The notes beneath the pieces were generated by a model. That model saw only the letters and a list, made by a program, of their open reading frames with translations, was not told the origin of the DNA and made no database searches. A DNA stretch of 64,000 bases from Candidatus Gastranaerophilales bacterium HUM_9 (GTDB taxonomy: Bacteria > Cyanobacteriota > Vampirovibrionia > Gastranaerophilales > Gastranaerophilaceae): contig DABG01000019.1 of the NCBI GenBank assembly GCA_002103075.1, positions 18,575-82,574 on the forward strand, given 5' to 3'. Position numbers and translations under genes: made by a program. How positions within the stretch are numbered: position 1 is the stretch's first letter; each line of letters opens with the position of its first letter. Positions 8,911 through 16,545 of the stretch are shown here, piece after piece.

Positions 8911-10044
8911 TTAAATTTTTAAGTCATTTTCAAACAAATCATCAGCCATCTTTGAAGCTAACATTGTAAAACTTTCAGTGATATTAGAGTTTTCGTTTAC
9001 TTCTGATACAGGAATTGCTTTGTTTATAGATGACATTATTGTGAAATAGTTGTTAGGAAGTTTCCAGTATACTTGTTTGTTAAGTGTTTTTTCAACGTCT
9101 TCTACTGTGATTTCATCATTTTCAAGATATCTATTTATAATAATCTTAATTTTTGAGTCTGGAAATTCTAAGTTTTCAAACAAATCAAGACATCTTTGAC
9201 AGTTTCTAATTAAAGGTAAATTGATAACCGTTACTAATAAAACAATGTCAGATTGTTCTAATATAGACATGTTTAATTTATCGACATTAGTACCCATATC
9301 AATAACAATATAAGAGAATTTTTCTCTTAATAAATTAAATAATTTAGTTATTTGAGCAGGAGATAGCTCTCTAGATTGTTTGATATAAGGTGGTTCAGCC
9401 AAAACATAAAGACTTGAATCTTGATATTGTTGGCAGGCTTCAAAAACAAGGTTCTTCTCCTCGTCATTTGTATTATCTACCACTTCAGAAATATCAATGA
9501 TAGGCTTTATATCTAAAAATGTAGTTACATCGCCTATTGGTAGATTTAAATCTACAAGAACAACTTTTTCTCGAGTGAGTCTAGCAAACTCGTATGCCAG
9601 ATTTGTTGCAACTGCAGTTTTACCAACTCCACCTTTGTTTGAATAAACAGAGATTATCTGAGATTTTTTTAGTACTTTGACATCTTCTTGACTACATTTT
9701 ACAATTGCAACTAACAAGTCTTTTGACAATACTGGTTTTGAAACAAAATCTTTGGCTCCAAATCTTAGTAATTGAATGATGTTTGAGGTTGTGTAATCTT
9801 CTGAAATCGCAATTACATTTATTCCTATTTCAAACAGTTTTTTAATCATTTTATGACATAGTTCTTTATTTTGTGTTAAAGAAAAAAGTGCAATAGGTAT
9901 GCTGTTTTCTCTAACGTATCTATATCCTTCTGAATAGTCAGAAAATGATGCAACAAGTTCTATGTTTTCAAGACCAGATAAATAACCTTTGATTATATCA
10001 ACTGTTTGTTGGTCTTGTTCAAAGATAACAATTTTTGTAGTCAT
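8911..10044 (-). CDS. CpaE/TadZ-like protein: degenerate receiver domain plus MinD/ParA-type ATPase
   Basis: A 377-residue protein. Residues 1-125 look like a response-regulator receiver, but the phospho-acceptor position in the third strand (IPIALFSL) holds Ser instead of Asp, while the conserved Lys (FVSKPV) remains. Residues 135-370 are a deviant-Walker ATPase: YSNKGGVGKTAVATNLA, then VVLVDLNLPIGDV and IVIDMGTN. This architecture matches CpaE/TadZ proteins, which position Tad pilus machinery, but no tad/cpa gene is nearby. It starts 12 nt after ftsX ends, so it is the last gene of the leftward tkt-ftsE-ftsX operon. A role in placing envelope or division machinery is plausible but inferred. 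Confidence 0.85.
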   Translation of the reverse strand: MTTKIVIFEQDQQTVDIIKGYLSGLENIELVASFSDYSEGYRYVRENSIPIALFSLTQNKELCHKMIKKLFEIGINVIAISEDYTTSNIIQLLRFGAKDFVSKPVLSKDLLVAIVKCSQEDVKVLKKSQIISVYSNKGGVGKTAVATNLAYEFARLTREKVVLVDLNLPIGDVTTFLDIKPIIDISEVVDNTNDEEKNLVFEACQQYQDSSLYVLAEPPYIKQSRELSPAQITKLFNLLREKFSYIVIDMGTNVDKLNMSILEQSDIVLLVTVINLPLIRNCQRCLDLFENLEFPDSKIKIIINRYLENDEITVEDVEKTLNKQVYWKLPNNYFTIMSSINKAIPVSEVNENSNITESFTMLASKMADDLFENDLKI

Positions 10045-10056
10045 GATTATACCTGC

Positions 10057-10965
10057 TTATACTTGTAAATGTTTTTTGATAGATAGTAAGCTACCACCAG
10101 CACCAAACGCAATTCCTACCAATAGTAGAGTTAAGACTACCAAACCCTCAGCCATAGCTGGAGACGGTATTAAGAAAAACTTGTGGATAGATACAAGAGC
10201 GTTTTGTACAAATTGAAGTGGTACAAGTGCTATTAATGCTCCTGAAAATCCGTAGAAAGCACCTTGCAAAACAAGTGGTAAACGAATATACCAGTTGCTA
10301 ACACCCATAAGTCGCATAATTTCTATCTCGTCTTTTCTAGATTGGATAACCAATTGAATAGTGTTATTGATAATTGTAATTGTTAATGCAGCAACTATTA
10401 AGGTTACTAAAAGAGTTGTAGTATTAACAACGTGTGTAATCATTTGTAATCTTTTTGCGAACTCTTCAGCGTAACCTGTATCTTCAACATTAGCATCTGT
10501 TTTAATTTTTGCTAGAACTGAGTCTATATAAACAGGATTATCAACCTTTACGTGTAGAGTATCAGGAAGTGGATTACTTATGTTTGGTAAGACAATTTCT
10601 TTTCTAAGTTCTTTCCAAGAAACTTCTTTTGGAATAATTCGAACTCCGTCTACGTGCTCAATACTTCTGAATTTTTTTGCAACAGGTTGAACTTGAGTAT
10701 CAGGTTTTAGGTAAACAGATATTTCAAGAACTGTACCTAGTTCATGAGCAAATTGTGACATAGAGATTGTTGTTCTAAACAACGCTCCAAAGATAGATAG
10801 AATGGCAGCCATTGTGGTGATTATGACAATATTCATAATACCTGTTCTTTTAAGGTCATTAACAGCCTCCATTATTATTCTATAGATTATTCTTATATCA
10901 CATAACCAATCTTTAGGGATTGATTCTTTTACCTGACTTTTTATTCTTTGTTTATTATTATTCAT
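10057..10965 (-). CDS. ftsX: Cell division ABC transporter permease FtsX
   Basis: I start at ATG 10965 (MNNNKQRIKSQVKES), which overlaps the end of ftsE by 8 nt (ATGAATAA), giving 302 residues. A cytoplasmic N-terminus leads to a first membrane segment (IMNIVIITTMAAILSIFGALF). A periplasmic loop follows with EISVYLKPDTQ and VDGVRIIPKEVSWKELR, typical of FtsX, then three more membrane segments near 210-300. FtsEX controls peptidoglycan hydrolases at the septum. The longer frame starting at 11007 is inside ftsE and is rejected. Confidence 0.93.
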   Translation of the reverse strand: MNNNKQRIKSQVKESIPKDWLCDIRIIYRIIMEAVNDLKRTGIMNIVIITTMAAILSIFGALFRTTISMSQFAHELGTVLEISVYLKPDTQVQPVAKKFRSIEHVDGVRIIPKEVSWKELRKEIVLPNISNPLPDTLHVKVDNPVYIDSVLAKIKTDANVEDTGYAEEFAKRLQMITHVVNTTTLLVTLIVAALTITIINNTIQLVIQSRKDEIEIMRLMGVSNWYIRLPLVLQGAFYGFSGALIALVPLQFVQNALVSIHKFFLIPSPAMAEGLVVLTLLLVGIAFGAGGSLLSIKKHLQV

Positions 10966-11632
10966 AAGTACCTGCCTGAACATCTCTAATAATTCTTCCG
11001 CTATCAAGCGTCAAGACTCTTTTTCTGAAATAGTTAACCATGTTTTTATCGTGAGTAGAAACAATAATTGTAATTCCTCTTTGGTTAATTTGATCAAGAA
11101 TTTGCATGATTTCTAAAGAGTTTTTAGGGTCTAAGTTTCCTGTTGGTTCGTCGGCAATAAGTAATGGAGGACCATTAACGATTGCTCTTGCAATACTTAC
11201 TCTTTGTTGTTCCCCGCCAGACAATTCAGATGGTCTAGAGTTTCGTTTTTCGATTAAACCAACAACTTTTAAAGCTCCAAGAACACGGTTTCTGATTTCT
11301 TTTGTGCTCATACCTAATGTTCTGATAACGTAGGCAACGTTATCATAAACTGAAATATTAGGAAGAAGTTTGTAGTCTTGGAAAACGATTCCCATACATC
11401 TTCTTAAGTGAGGCACTTTTTCTGGCGGAAGATTTGCAATGTTTATACCACCGATTAAAACAGTACCACTTGTTGGAGTTTCTTCTTTGTATAAAAGTTT
11501 CATCAACGTAGATTTACCAGCACCAGATGCACCTGTAACAAATACAAATTCACCTGATTTTATGTCTAAATCTACATCTTTTAATGCGTAATTTGTTCTA
11601 TATTTTTTAGTTACCGCTCTTAATTGTATCAT
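10958..11632 (-). CDS. ftsE: Cell division ATP-binding protein FtsE
   Basis: About 224 residues from ATG 11632, behind GAGA at the usual distance; a TTG at 11644 is the alternative. It is a complete ABC ATPase: Walker A GASGAGKSTLMKLL, Q-loop VFQDYKLLPN, signature LSGGEQQRVSIARAI, Walker B LLIADEPTGNLD and the switch His in STHDK. These are the standard motifs of FtsE. It overlaps the transketolase C-half by 26 nt at its start and ftsX by 8 nt at its end, so the operon is translationally coupled. Confidence 0.95.
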   Translation of the reverse strand: MIQLRAVTKKYRTNYALKDVDLDIKSGEFVFVTGASGAGKSTLMKLLYKEETPTSGTVLIGGINIANLPPEKVPHLRRCMGIVFQDYKLLPNISVYDNVAYVIRTLGMSTKEIRNRVLGALKVVGLIEKRNSRPSELSGGEQQRVSIARAIVNGPPLLIADEPTGNLDPKNSLEIMQILDQINQRGITIIVSTHDKNMVNYFRKRVLTLDSGRIIRDVQAGTYE

Positions 11633-12566
11633 TTTTAATCTCAACTATTCTTTCAACTATACTATTTGAATCTAATTTAAAATGAGCCATCAATTCTTTT
11701 GCAGTACCGCTCATACCGAATTCATCATCAATACCCATTCTAATAACTTTTGTTGGGTAAACTTCTGATAATGTTTCACAAACTGCACTACCTAAACCAC
11801 CTTTGATTGAGTGGTTTTCGATTGTGACTACTAAATTTGTTTTCTTTGCTGACTTGATTACAGACTCTTTGTCAAATGGTTTTACAAAAGGAATGTGTAA
11901 TAATTCTACATCAATACCTTTTTTAGCAAGTTCTTCAACAGCGATTAAAGATTCTTGTAAAGTTTCACCGTTTGTAACTATAGTTAAGTCTTTGCCTTCT
12001 CTCATAAGTTTTGCTTTTGGTGAAATTTTATAACCATCTTCAAACACATCTGGCAAGTTAGCTCTTGCAACTCTTATGTAAACTGGAGTGTTGATTGTTG
12101 ATGCGTATTTGATTGCAGAGAATGTTTCTGCATAGTCAGATGGAACAATAACTGTCATGTTTGGAAGATTTGCCATAAGTGCGATATCTTCTAATGCTTG
12201 GTGAGTAGCACCATCTTCTCCAACTGTTATGCCACCGTGGGTACCAACGATTTTAACGTTGAAATTAGAATAGCATACGGTGTTTCTAATTTGGTCATAG
12301 GTTCTACCTGTTGCAAAAACAGCGAATGTTGCAGTGTAAGGAATTTTACCAACCGCAGCTAAACCGGCAGCTGTTCCGATTAAATCTTGTTCAGCAATAC
12401 CTATATCAAAAAATCTGTCAGGAAATTCTTTCGCAAAAAGTTTTGTTTGGGTTGAAACAGATAAGTCTGCATCTAATACAACAACTTTTTCGTTTTCTTT
12501 ACCTAATTCTACTAATGCTTTACCGAAAGCTTCTCTTGTTGAACGTTTTTTTGATACATCAATCAT
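11607..12566 (-). CDS. Transketolase, C-terminal (pyrimidine-binding and C-) subunit
   Basis: A 319-residue second half of a split transketolase. Seen are KVVVLDADLSVSTQT, the catalytic-glutamate region DIGIAEQDLIGTAAGLA, HGGITVGEDGATHQALEDIA and the C-terminal domain with VTIENHSIKGGLGSAVCE. It pairs with the N-half at 4871-5704. Its AGGAG-type ribosome binding site precedes ATG 12566, with a TATACT-like -10 further up. It is the first gene of a leftward operon with ftsE, ftsX and the CpaE-like gene, an unusual coupling of pentose metabolism with division genes. Confidence 0.93.
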   Translation of the reverse strand: MIDVSKKRSTREAFGKALVELGKENEKVVVLDADLSVSTQTKLFAKEFPDRFFDIGIAEQDLIGTAAGLAAVGKIPYTATFAVFATGRTYDQIRNTVCYSNFNVKIVGTHGGITVGEDGATHQALEDIALMANLPNMTVIVPSDYAETFSAIKYASTINTPVYIRVARANLPDVFEDGYKISPKAKLMREGKDLTIVTNGETLQESLIAVEELAKKGIDVELLHIPFVKPFDKESVIKSAKKTNLVVTIENHSIKGGLGSAVCETLSEVYPTKVIRMGIDDEFGMSGTAKELMAHFKLDSNSIVERIVEIKNDTIKSGN

Positions 12567-12777
12567 ACACTTTACTCCTACTTTTTATATAAGTATATCA
12601 CAAATTTGTTTTGATTTCTTGTTTGTTACATTTAATAGCATTTTTAACATCAATTGTAACATATTTAATAAATTACATGACAAAATAGCATATTCTATTT
12701 ATCATGTTAATAATTGGTTGTAATTTTTATGCCAATTTTACAGTTATAATTTTGAAGAAGTAGGGAAAAATAGTTTT

Positions 12778-13248
12778 ATGGTATTAAGTAAATATTTAAA
12801 CACTGGATATGAAGTGCTTTTTGTGAGCTTGACTGTGCCAATTTTGGCTCAGACTATTAAGTTTACGCTTCATTTATTGTTTGATAAAAAAATTGATTTA
12901 AGATTGTTTACTACAACCGGTGGTATGCCTAGTGCACATTCAGCAAGTGTGGTTGGATTGTCGACGGCTGTTGGATTGATTAGAGGGTTTAATTCTATTG
13001 AATTTGCGATTGCTTTGGGATATGCATTGGTTGTTATGTATGATGCCGCTGGTGTGAGAAGAGCCGCTGGAAAACAAGCAGCATGTTTGAATCGTATTTT
13101 AGATGATTTTTATAAGCATGAAATCCAGTTGATTGGCGGAAAATTGAAAGAATTGTTAGGACACACTCCTTTGCAAGTCTTTTGGGGTGCTATTTTAGGG
13201 GTTGTTTATGCTTATTATATGCACTTTTTTGTATTTTTGAAAGGTTAA
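12778..13248 (+). CDS. Divergent PAP2 family (DUF212) membrane protein
   Basis: 156 residues with three to four hydrophobic segments. The signature TTGGMPSAHSASVVGLSTAVG is that of the divergent PAP2/acid-phosphatase-related family found in cyanobacteria, plants and Firmicutes. It is followed by ALVVMYDAAGVRRAAGKQA, also diagnostic. The reaction is not established for this family; a lipid-phosphate phosphatase-type role is the usual guess. It is the first of four closely spaced rightward genes and lies 6 nt before the HIT gene. Confidence 0.88.
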   Translation: MVLSKYLNTGYEVLFVSLTVPILAQTIKFTLHLLFDKKIDLRLFTTTGGMPSAHSASVVGLSTAVGLIRGFNSIEFAIALGYALVVMYDAAGVRRAAGKQAACLNRILDDFYKHEIQLIGGKLKELLGHTPLQVFWGAILGVVYAYYMHFFVFLKG

Positions 13249-13254
13249 TAGATT

Positions 13255-13575
13255 ATGACAGATTGTATTTTTTGTAAAATTATTAATGGTGAATTCAATA
13301 CAGAATTTGTTTATGAAGATGATGTATGTGTTGTGTTTAAGGATATTAATCCAAAAGCAGACATTCATTTGTTGTTAGTACCCAAAATGCATGTTGAAAG
13401 TCTTAATGATCTTGATGATGAAAATTTGTTGGGTAAATTGATGATGAACGTACGAAAAGTTACTAAACAACTAGGAATAAAAAGTTATAGAATAGTTATT
13501 AATACAGGTCGTGAAGCAGGTCAGGAAGTATTCCACTTGCATATTCACATATTATCAGGAGATATTAAATTATGA
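13255..13575 (+). CDS. HIT family nucleotide hydrolase/transferase (HinT-like)
   Basis: 106 residues, the full length of a HinT-type protein. CIFCKIINGE at the start includes a possible zinc Cys pair. The catalytic histidine triad is VFHLHIHILSG near the C-terminus, with NTGREAGQEV just before it as in the family. These proteins hydrolyse nucleoside phosphoramidates and adenylated compounds. The stop overlaps the spermidine synthase start by 4 nt. Confidence 0.92.
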   Translation: MTDCIFCKIINGEFNTEFVYEDDVCVVFKDINPKADIHLLLVPKMHVESLNDLDDENLLGKLMMNVRKVTKQLGIKSYRIVINTGREAGQEVFHLHIHILSGDIKL

Positions 13576-14414
13576 CAGAATTTTATAAAGAAATTACACC
13601 AAACGGATATGGAATAGCTATTAAGAAAAAATCAACATTGTTCTCAGAACAATCAGAATTTCAAAAAGTTGAAATTATCGAATCTGATTCAACGTTGGGC
13701 AAGTTTTTAACACTTGACGATTTGATGATGTGTACAGAGGGTGATGAATTTTATTATCATGAAATGATTTCACATATTCCTATGATGCACCATAAAGCCC
13801 CAAAATCAGTTTTGGTTATTGGCGGTGGAGATGGTGGAACTATTAGAGAAGTTTTAAAACACAAGACTGTTGAAAAAGTTGTTCTTTGCGAAATTGATGG
13901 TATGGTAATTGATGCTTGTAAAAAGTATTTGCCTACGATGGCTTGCGAGTTGGATAATCCAAAAGTAGAAATTAAGGTTGAAGATGCGATTGAATTTATT
14001 AAGGATAAAAATGACGAGTATGACATTATTTTAATTGATTCAACCGACCCAATGGGACCAGGAGAAGGCTTGTTTACAGAAGAATTTTATACGAATGCAA
14101 AAAAATCATTGAAAAAAGGTGGTATACTTTGTGCTCAGTCTGAATCTCCTGTAGCTCAAAAAGATGCAATTGAAAAAATGTATAAATTACTAAAGAAAGT
14201 ATTTCCAATTACATCTACATTCACATCTCCAATTCCAACATACCCAGGAGGATATTGGGCTTGGGCATTTTGTTCAGAAGAAGTTGAACCTTTATCTTAT
14301 TATGCAGAAGATAGAGAGGAAGATATTGTTAAAACTTGCAAAATTTATAACAAAGATTATCACTATGCAAGATTTGCACTTCCAAATTATTTAAAGGAAT
14401 TGGTTTCTGAATAG
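13572..14414 (+). CDS. speE: Spermidine synthase (polyamine aminopropyltransferase)
   Basis: 280 residues, normal length. The decarboxylated-AdoMet site LVIGGGDGGTIREVLKH, the acidic VEKVVLCEIDGMVIDACK and the catalytic-loop IILIDSTDPMGPGEGLFTEEFY are present. LDDLMMCTEGDEFYYHEMI forms the putrescine-binding N-terminal region. It transfers an aminopropyl group to putrescine to make spermidine. It is coupled to the HIT gene by a 4-nt overlap; no AdoMet decarboxylase is seen in the window. Confidence 0.93.
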   Translation: MTEFYKEITPNGYGIAIKKKSTLFSEQSEFQKVEIIESDSTLGKFLTLDDLMMCTEGDEFYYHEMISHIPMMHHKAPKSVLVIGGGDGGTIREVLKHKTVEKVVLCEIDGMVIDACKKYLPTMACELDNPKVEIKVEDAIEFIKDKNDEYDIILIDSTDPMGPGEGLFTEEFYTNAKKSLKKGGILCAQSESPVAQKDAIEKMYKLLKKVFPITSTFTSPIPTYPGGYWAWAFCSEEVEPLSYYAEDREEDIVKTCKIYNKDYHYARFALPNYLKELVSE

Positions 14415-14440
14415 AAAATAAAACTAAAAAGGATTTAAGA

Positions 14441-14686
14441 ATGTTTAAAAGTATAATAATGAGTATATTAGCAACTGCTTTGATTGTATTCGGAGTTGGT
14501 TATTGGGTAAATGGCTGGTTCTTACAAGGGTACAATTGGCTTTGGTTGGCTATTCCATCATTGTGGGTTTGTTATCAAATTTTCTTGAGATTTTTCAAAG
14601 TTTTAGATATTTTGATTGGGATTGCAGTTATTGTTTTAATAGTTGCATTAAAAATGAACGGAGTGAACCTTCCATTCATAGGTTAG
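14441..14686 (+). CDS. Small integral membrane protein of unknown function
   Basis: 81 residues almost wholly hydrophobic, with two or three likely membrane helices (IIMSILATALIVFGVGYW, a central aromatic stretch around WLWLAIPSLWVCYQIFL, and LDILIGIAVIVLIVAL). AAAAGGATT before the ATG is a good ribosome binding site. It lies 26 nt after speE and probably ends that operon. No family recognised. Confidence 0.7.
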   Translation: MFKSIIMSILATALIVFGVGYWVNGWFLQGYNWLWLAIPSLWVCYQIFLRFFKVLDILIGIAVIVLIVALKMNGVNLPFIG

Positions 14687-14718
14687 CTATTTTATTTATA
14701 GTAGCTGAGATAGGGCAA

Positions 14719-14748
14719 GGAGTTGAACTCATCACATAATTCAACTCC
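14719..14748. terminator. Hairpin after the speE operon, possible weak terminator
   Basis: GGAGTTGAA and TTCAACTCC form a perfect 9-bp stem around a 12-nt loop. The T-tract is poor (TATTT), so intrinsic termination is uncertain. Confidence 0.45.
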
Positions 14749-14968
14749 TATTTGGCAGCCCTGCCGCATAAGCAGCAAACTACATTTAATATTTAATAAC
14801 TTGTGGAGTATAATAAGATTATACATTATATTTTAATGTTTTGCAATAACATACTGAAGTTATTTTAATAAAATGCATTAAAAATTTATTCTATTTTTTA
14901 TCAAACTGCGTTATAGTTTATTTTATACTATCGTTTTAAACTTACTAAACATAAAAGAGGGATTTATT

Positions 14969-15292
14969 ATGAATTCATTTAAAAGTAGGTTTGGTAAACG
15001 AATAAAAGAATTAAGAAAAAAAGCTGGATATACACAAGAAAAATTGGCAGAAAAAATAGGTATTGAGCCACCAAATATATCGAAAATAGAACATGGAATA
15101 CATTTCCCACAGACGGATAAATTAGAAAAATTTGCAAAGGCTTTTAATTTAGATGTAATGGATTTATTTGAATTAAATGAGCCCAAGGATCCTGATACAT
15201 TATTGAGAGAAATATATGTGTATTTGGAAACTGCAGATGTAAGAGATATCGAGTTTGTGCATAATTTCATAAGTATTTTGAGAAAATATTAG
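14969..15292 (+). CDS. XRE family helix-turn-helix regulator
   Basis: 107 residues. Residues 10-65 are a Cro/cI-type DNA-binding domain (KRIKELRKKAGYTQEKLAEK, then PPNISKIEHG as recognition helix). The C-terminal 40 residues are helical and probably dimerise. A clear ribosome binding site (AGAGGG) precedes the ATG. It lies just outside the left end of the integrated element and may predate it. Target unknown; the promoter region contains ATAGT and ACTAT half-sites near 14910-14930 that could be an autoregulatory operator. Confidence 0.85.
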   Translation: MNSFKSRFGKRIKELRKKAGYTQEKLAEKIGIEPPNISKIEHGIHFPQTDKLEKFAKAFNLDVMDLFELNEPKDPDTLLREIYVYLETADVRDIEFVHNFISILRKY

Positions 15293-15371
15293 AGAAAATA
15301 TTATATAACTTTAAAAATTTTATAAAATATTAATTAGTAAAACGATGCTTAATTGTTTTAAATGCGAACAG

Positions 15372-15406
15372 CTCTCACAAAACGTGACATTTAGTCACCT
15401 TTTGCT
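15372..15406. repeat. Left 35-bp direct repeat (putative attL core)
   Basis: Identical over 35 bp to 21722-21756; flanking bases differ. Inside are inverted arms CAAAACGTGAC (15378-15388) and GTCACCTTTTG (15394-15404), 10 of 11 positions complementary, around a 5-bp ATTTA spacer. This is the layout of a tyrosine-recombinase core site. Confidence 0.8.
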
Positions 15407-15470
15407 ATTTTGTGTTACTTAAAATACACACAAGTTCATTTGCTTGTAATAAAGTTCATAAATTTATACA

Positions 15471-15680
15471 CTAGTAGTTTATACGTATTATTAGTATCTT
15501 TATAAAAGAATTTAAAGAAATTTCGGACTTAGATTCAAACCTTTTAATAGAACCCAGACTAACACCTAATTTTATAGCAAGCTGAGCTTGAGAAATTTTA
15601 AGCTTTTTTCGATGCTGCTTAATTTTTTCAACCAATTCTTTTGCTATATCATTAGGAGTTTTAGGATTAAAAAAAAACAT
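15471..15680 (-). CDS. Short XRE-type repressor, possibly C-terminally truncated
   Basis: 69 residues. A HipB-like helix-turn-helix is complete (LKISQAQLAIKLGVSLGSIK, recognition helix SLGSIKRFESKSEI). Proteins of this type normally run on past LNSFIKI with further helices, whereas this one stops after LIIRINY, about 65 bp from the left direct repeat, so the tail may have been lost. TATAAT lies 9 nt before the ATG with no Shine-Dalgarno, suggesting a near-leaderless transcript as for many phage repressors. A perfect 15-bp inverted repeat spans the promoter (15680-15739), which suggests autoregulation. It is divergent from the integrase. Confidence 0.65.
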   Translation of the reverse strand: MFFFNPKTPNDIAKELVEKIKQHRKKLKISQAQLAIKLGVSLGSIKRFESKSEISLNSFIKILIIRINY

Positions 15681-15739
15681 AGCTAATATATTATACTATT
15701 TTTTGCTAAAAAGTTAATATTTAGATAATATATTAGCTA
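15680..15739. promoter_or_regulatory. Paired operator over the XRE repressor promoter
   Basis: TAGCTAATATATTAT (15680-15694) and its exact reverse complement (15725-15739) lie 30 nt apart. The left arm overlaps the start codon and the -10 (TATAAT, minus strand, 15690-15695). A repressor bound to both arms would block its own promoter. Confidence 0.65.
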
Positions 15740-15842
15740 ATATTTTAAAAGGCAAATAATGCAACAAAATGAAGTTGTGTTGTATTTTTAGGTACATATA
15801 TATAGGTAGGATAAAATAGATTTTTGCAGGTGGAAGTATATT

Positions 15843-15916
15843 CTGAACATTGCTGAAATTTTTGAACACTTTTTGAACGCTGTTTAAATATCGTTTAAAT
15901 AGTGTTTAAATTTTGT
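15843..15916. repeat. Period-11 direct repeat array upstream of the integrase
   Basis: Five contiguous 11-bp units begin at 15862, 15873, 15884, 15895 and 15906: TTGAACACTTT, TTGAACGCTGT, TTAAATATCGT, TTAAATAGTGT and TTAAATTTTGT. Two looser units start at 15843 and 15853 (CTGAAC, CTGAAA). The consensus is TTRAAY with a distal T. Exact helical phasing suggests a cooperative protein-binding array such as recombinase arm sites, an excisionase site or an operator. It ends 64 nt before the integrase ATG. Confidence 0.7.
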
Positions 15917-15980
15917 GTCATTAAACTTTACTTTTTATAGGAAAGAAGCAATCATTGTTTGTAATTAGACGAGTTTGAAA

Positions 15981-16520
15981 ATGAATGTAGAACAACCTAT
16001 AAAAAAGCTAGAAGATATTCAAAAGATTAAAAAATATTTGGCAAAAAAGCCAAGAGATGCACTGCTTTTTAGTTTTGGGATAAATACGGGACTTAGAATA
16101 TCAGATATATTATCGCTTGATGTTGGGGATGTAAAAGGCAGAGTTTATATTGAAATTAGAGAGAAAAAGACAAATAAGTATAAGAAATTTCCGCTTAATA
16201 GGTTTTTGAAAGAGGAGATTGATTTATTTGTTGAAGGATTGCCGAGTGAGCAACCGCTTTTTTATACTCAAAAACATTGCAGGCTTGATAGAGCACAGGC
16301 ATATAGAATTTTGAATAATGCAGCACAAGCTGTTGGGGTGAAGGAAAGAATCGGAACACATACACTGAGAAAGACTTTTGGGTATCATCATTATAAAAAA
16401 TATAATGATATAGTACTCCTGCAAAAAATCTTTAACCATTCCTCGCCATCTGTAACGCTTCGTTATATCGGCATCGAACAAGACACAATAGACGAAAGCT
16501 ATATGAATTTTTATTTATAG
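15981..16520 (+). CDS. Tyrosine recombinase/integrase, catalytic domain only
   Basis: 179 residues from ATG 15981, behind GACGAG; an in-frame TTG at 15975 is less likely. All catalytic residues can be placed: Arg39 in NTGLRISD, Lys near 63 in the beta-hairpin, His127 and Arg130 in HTLRKTFG, His153 in NHSSPSV and nucleophile Tyr162 in LRYIG. The N-terminal core-binding (SAM-like) and arm-binding domains of normal integrases are missing, so the protein is about half the usual length. It probably mediates integration between the flanking 35-bp repeats, perhaps with host help. Short recombinases of this kind also act as inverting or resolving enzymes. Confidence 0.88.
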   Translation: MNVEQPIKKLEDIQKIKKYLAKKPRDALLFSFGINTGLRISDILSLDVGDVKGRVYIEIREKKTNKYKKFPLNRFLKEEIDLFVEGLPSEQPLFYTQKHCRLDRAQAYRILNNAAQAVGVKERIGTHTLRKTFGYHHYKKYNDIVLLQKIFNHSSPSVTLRYIGIEQDTIDESYMNFYL

Positions 16521-16545
16521 AATATGCTTGTAATAAAATATAAGT

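Noticed and set aside
8911..10044. Part of a Tad pilus operon
   Set aside because: The neighbours are ftsX and a kinase-like gene; no TadA, secretin or pilin is visible.
14700..14800. tRNA-like sequence (GAGTTCAACTCC on the minus strand)
   Set aside because: No acceptor, D or anticodon arm can be folded around it; it is better read as a simple hairpin.
15372..15406. Direct repeat as a XerCD dif site
   Set aside because: Arms GTGAC/GTCAC and the 5-bp spacer do not resemble the dif consensus arms, and the copies flank a dedicated recombinase.
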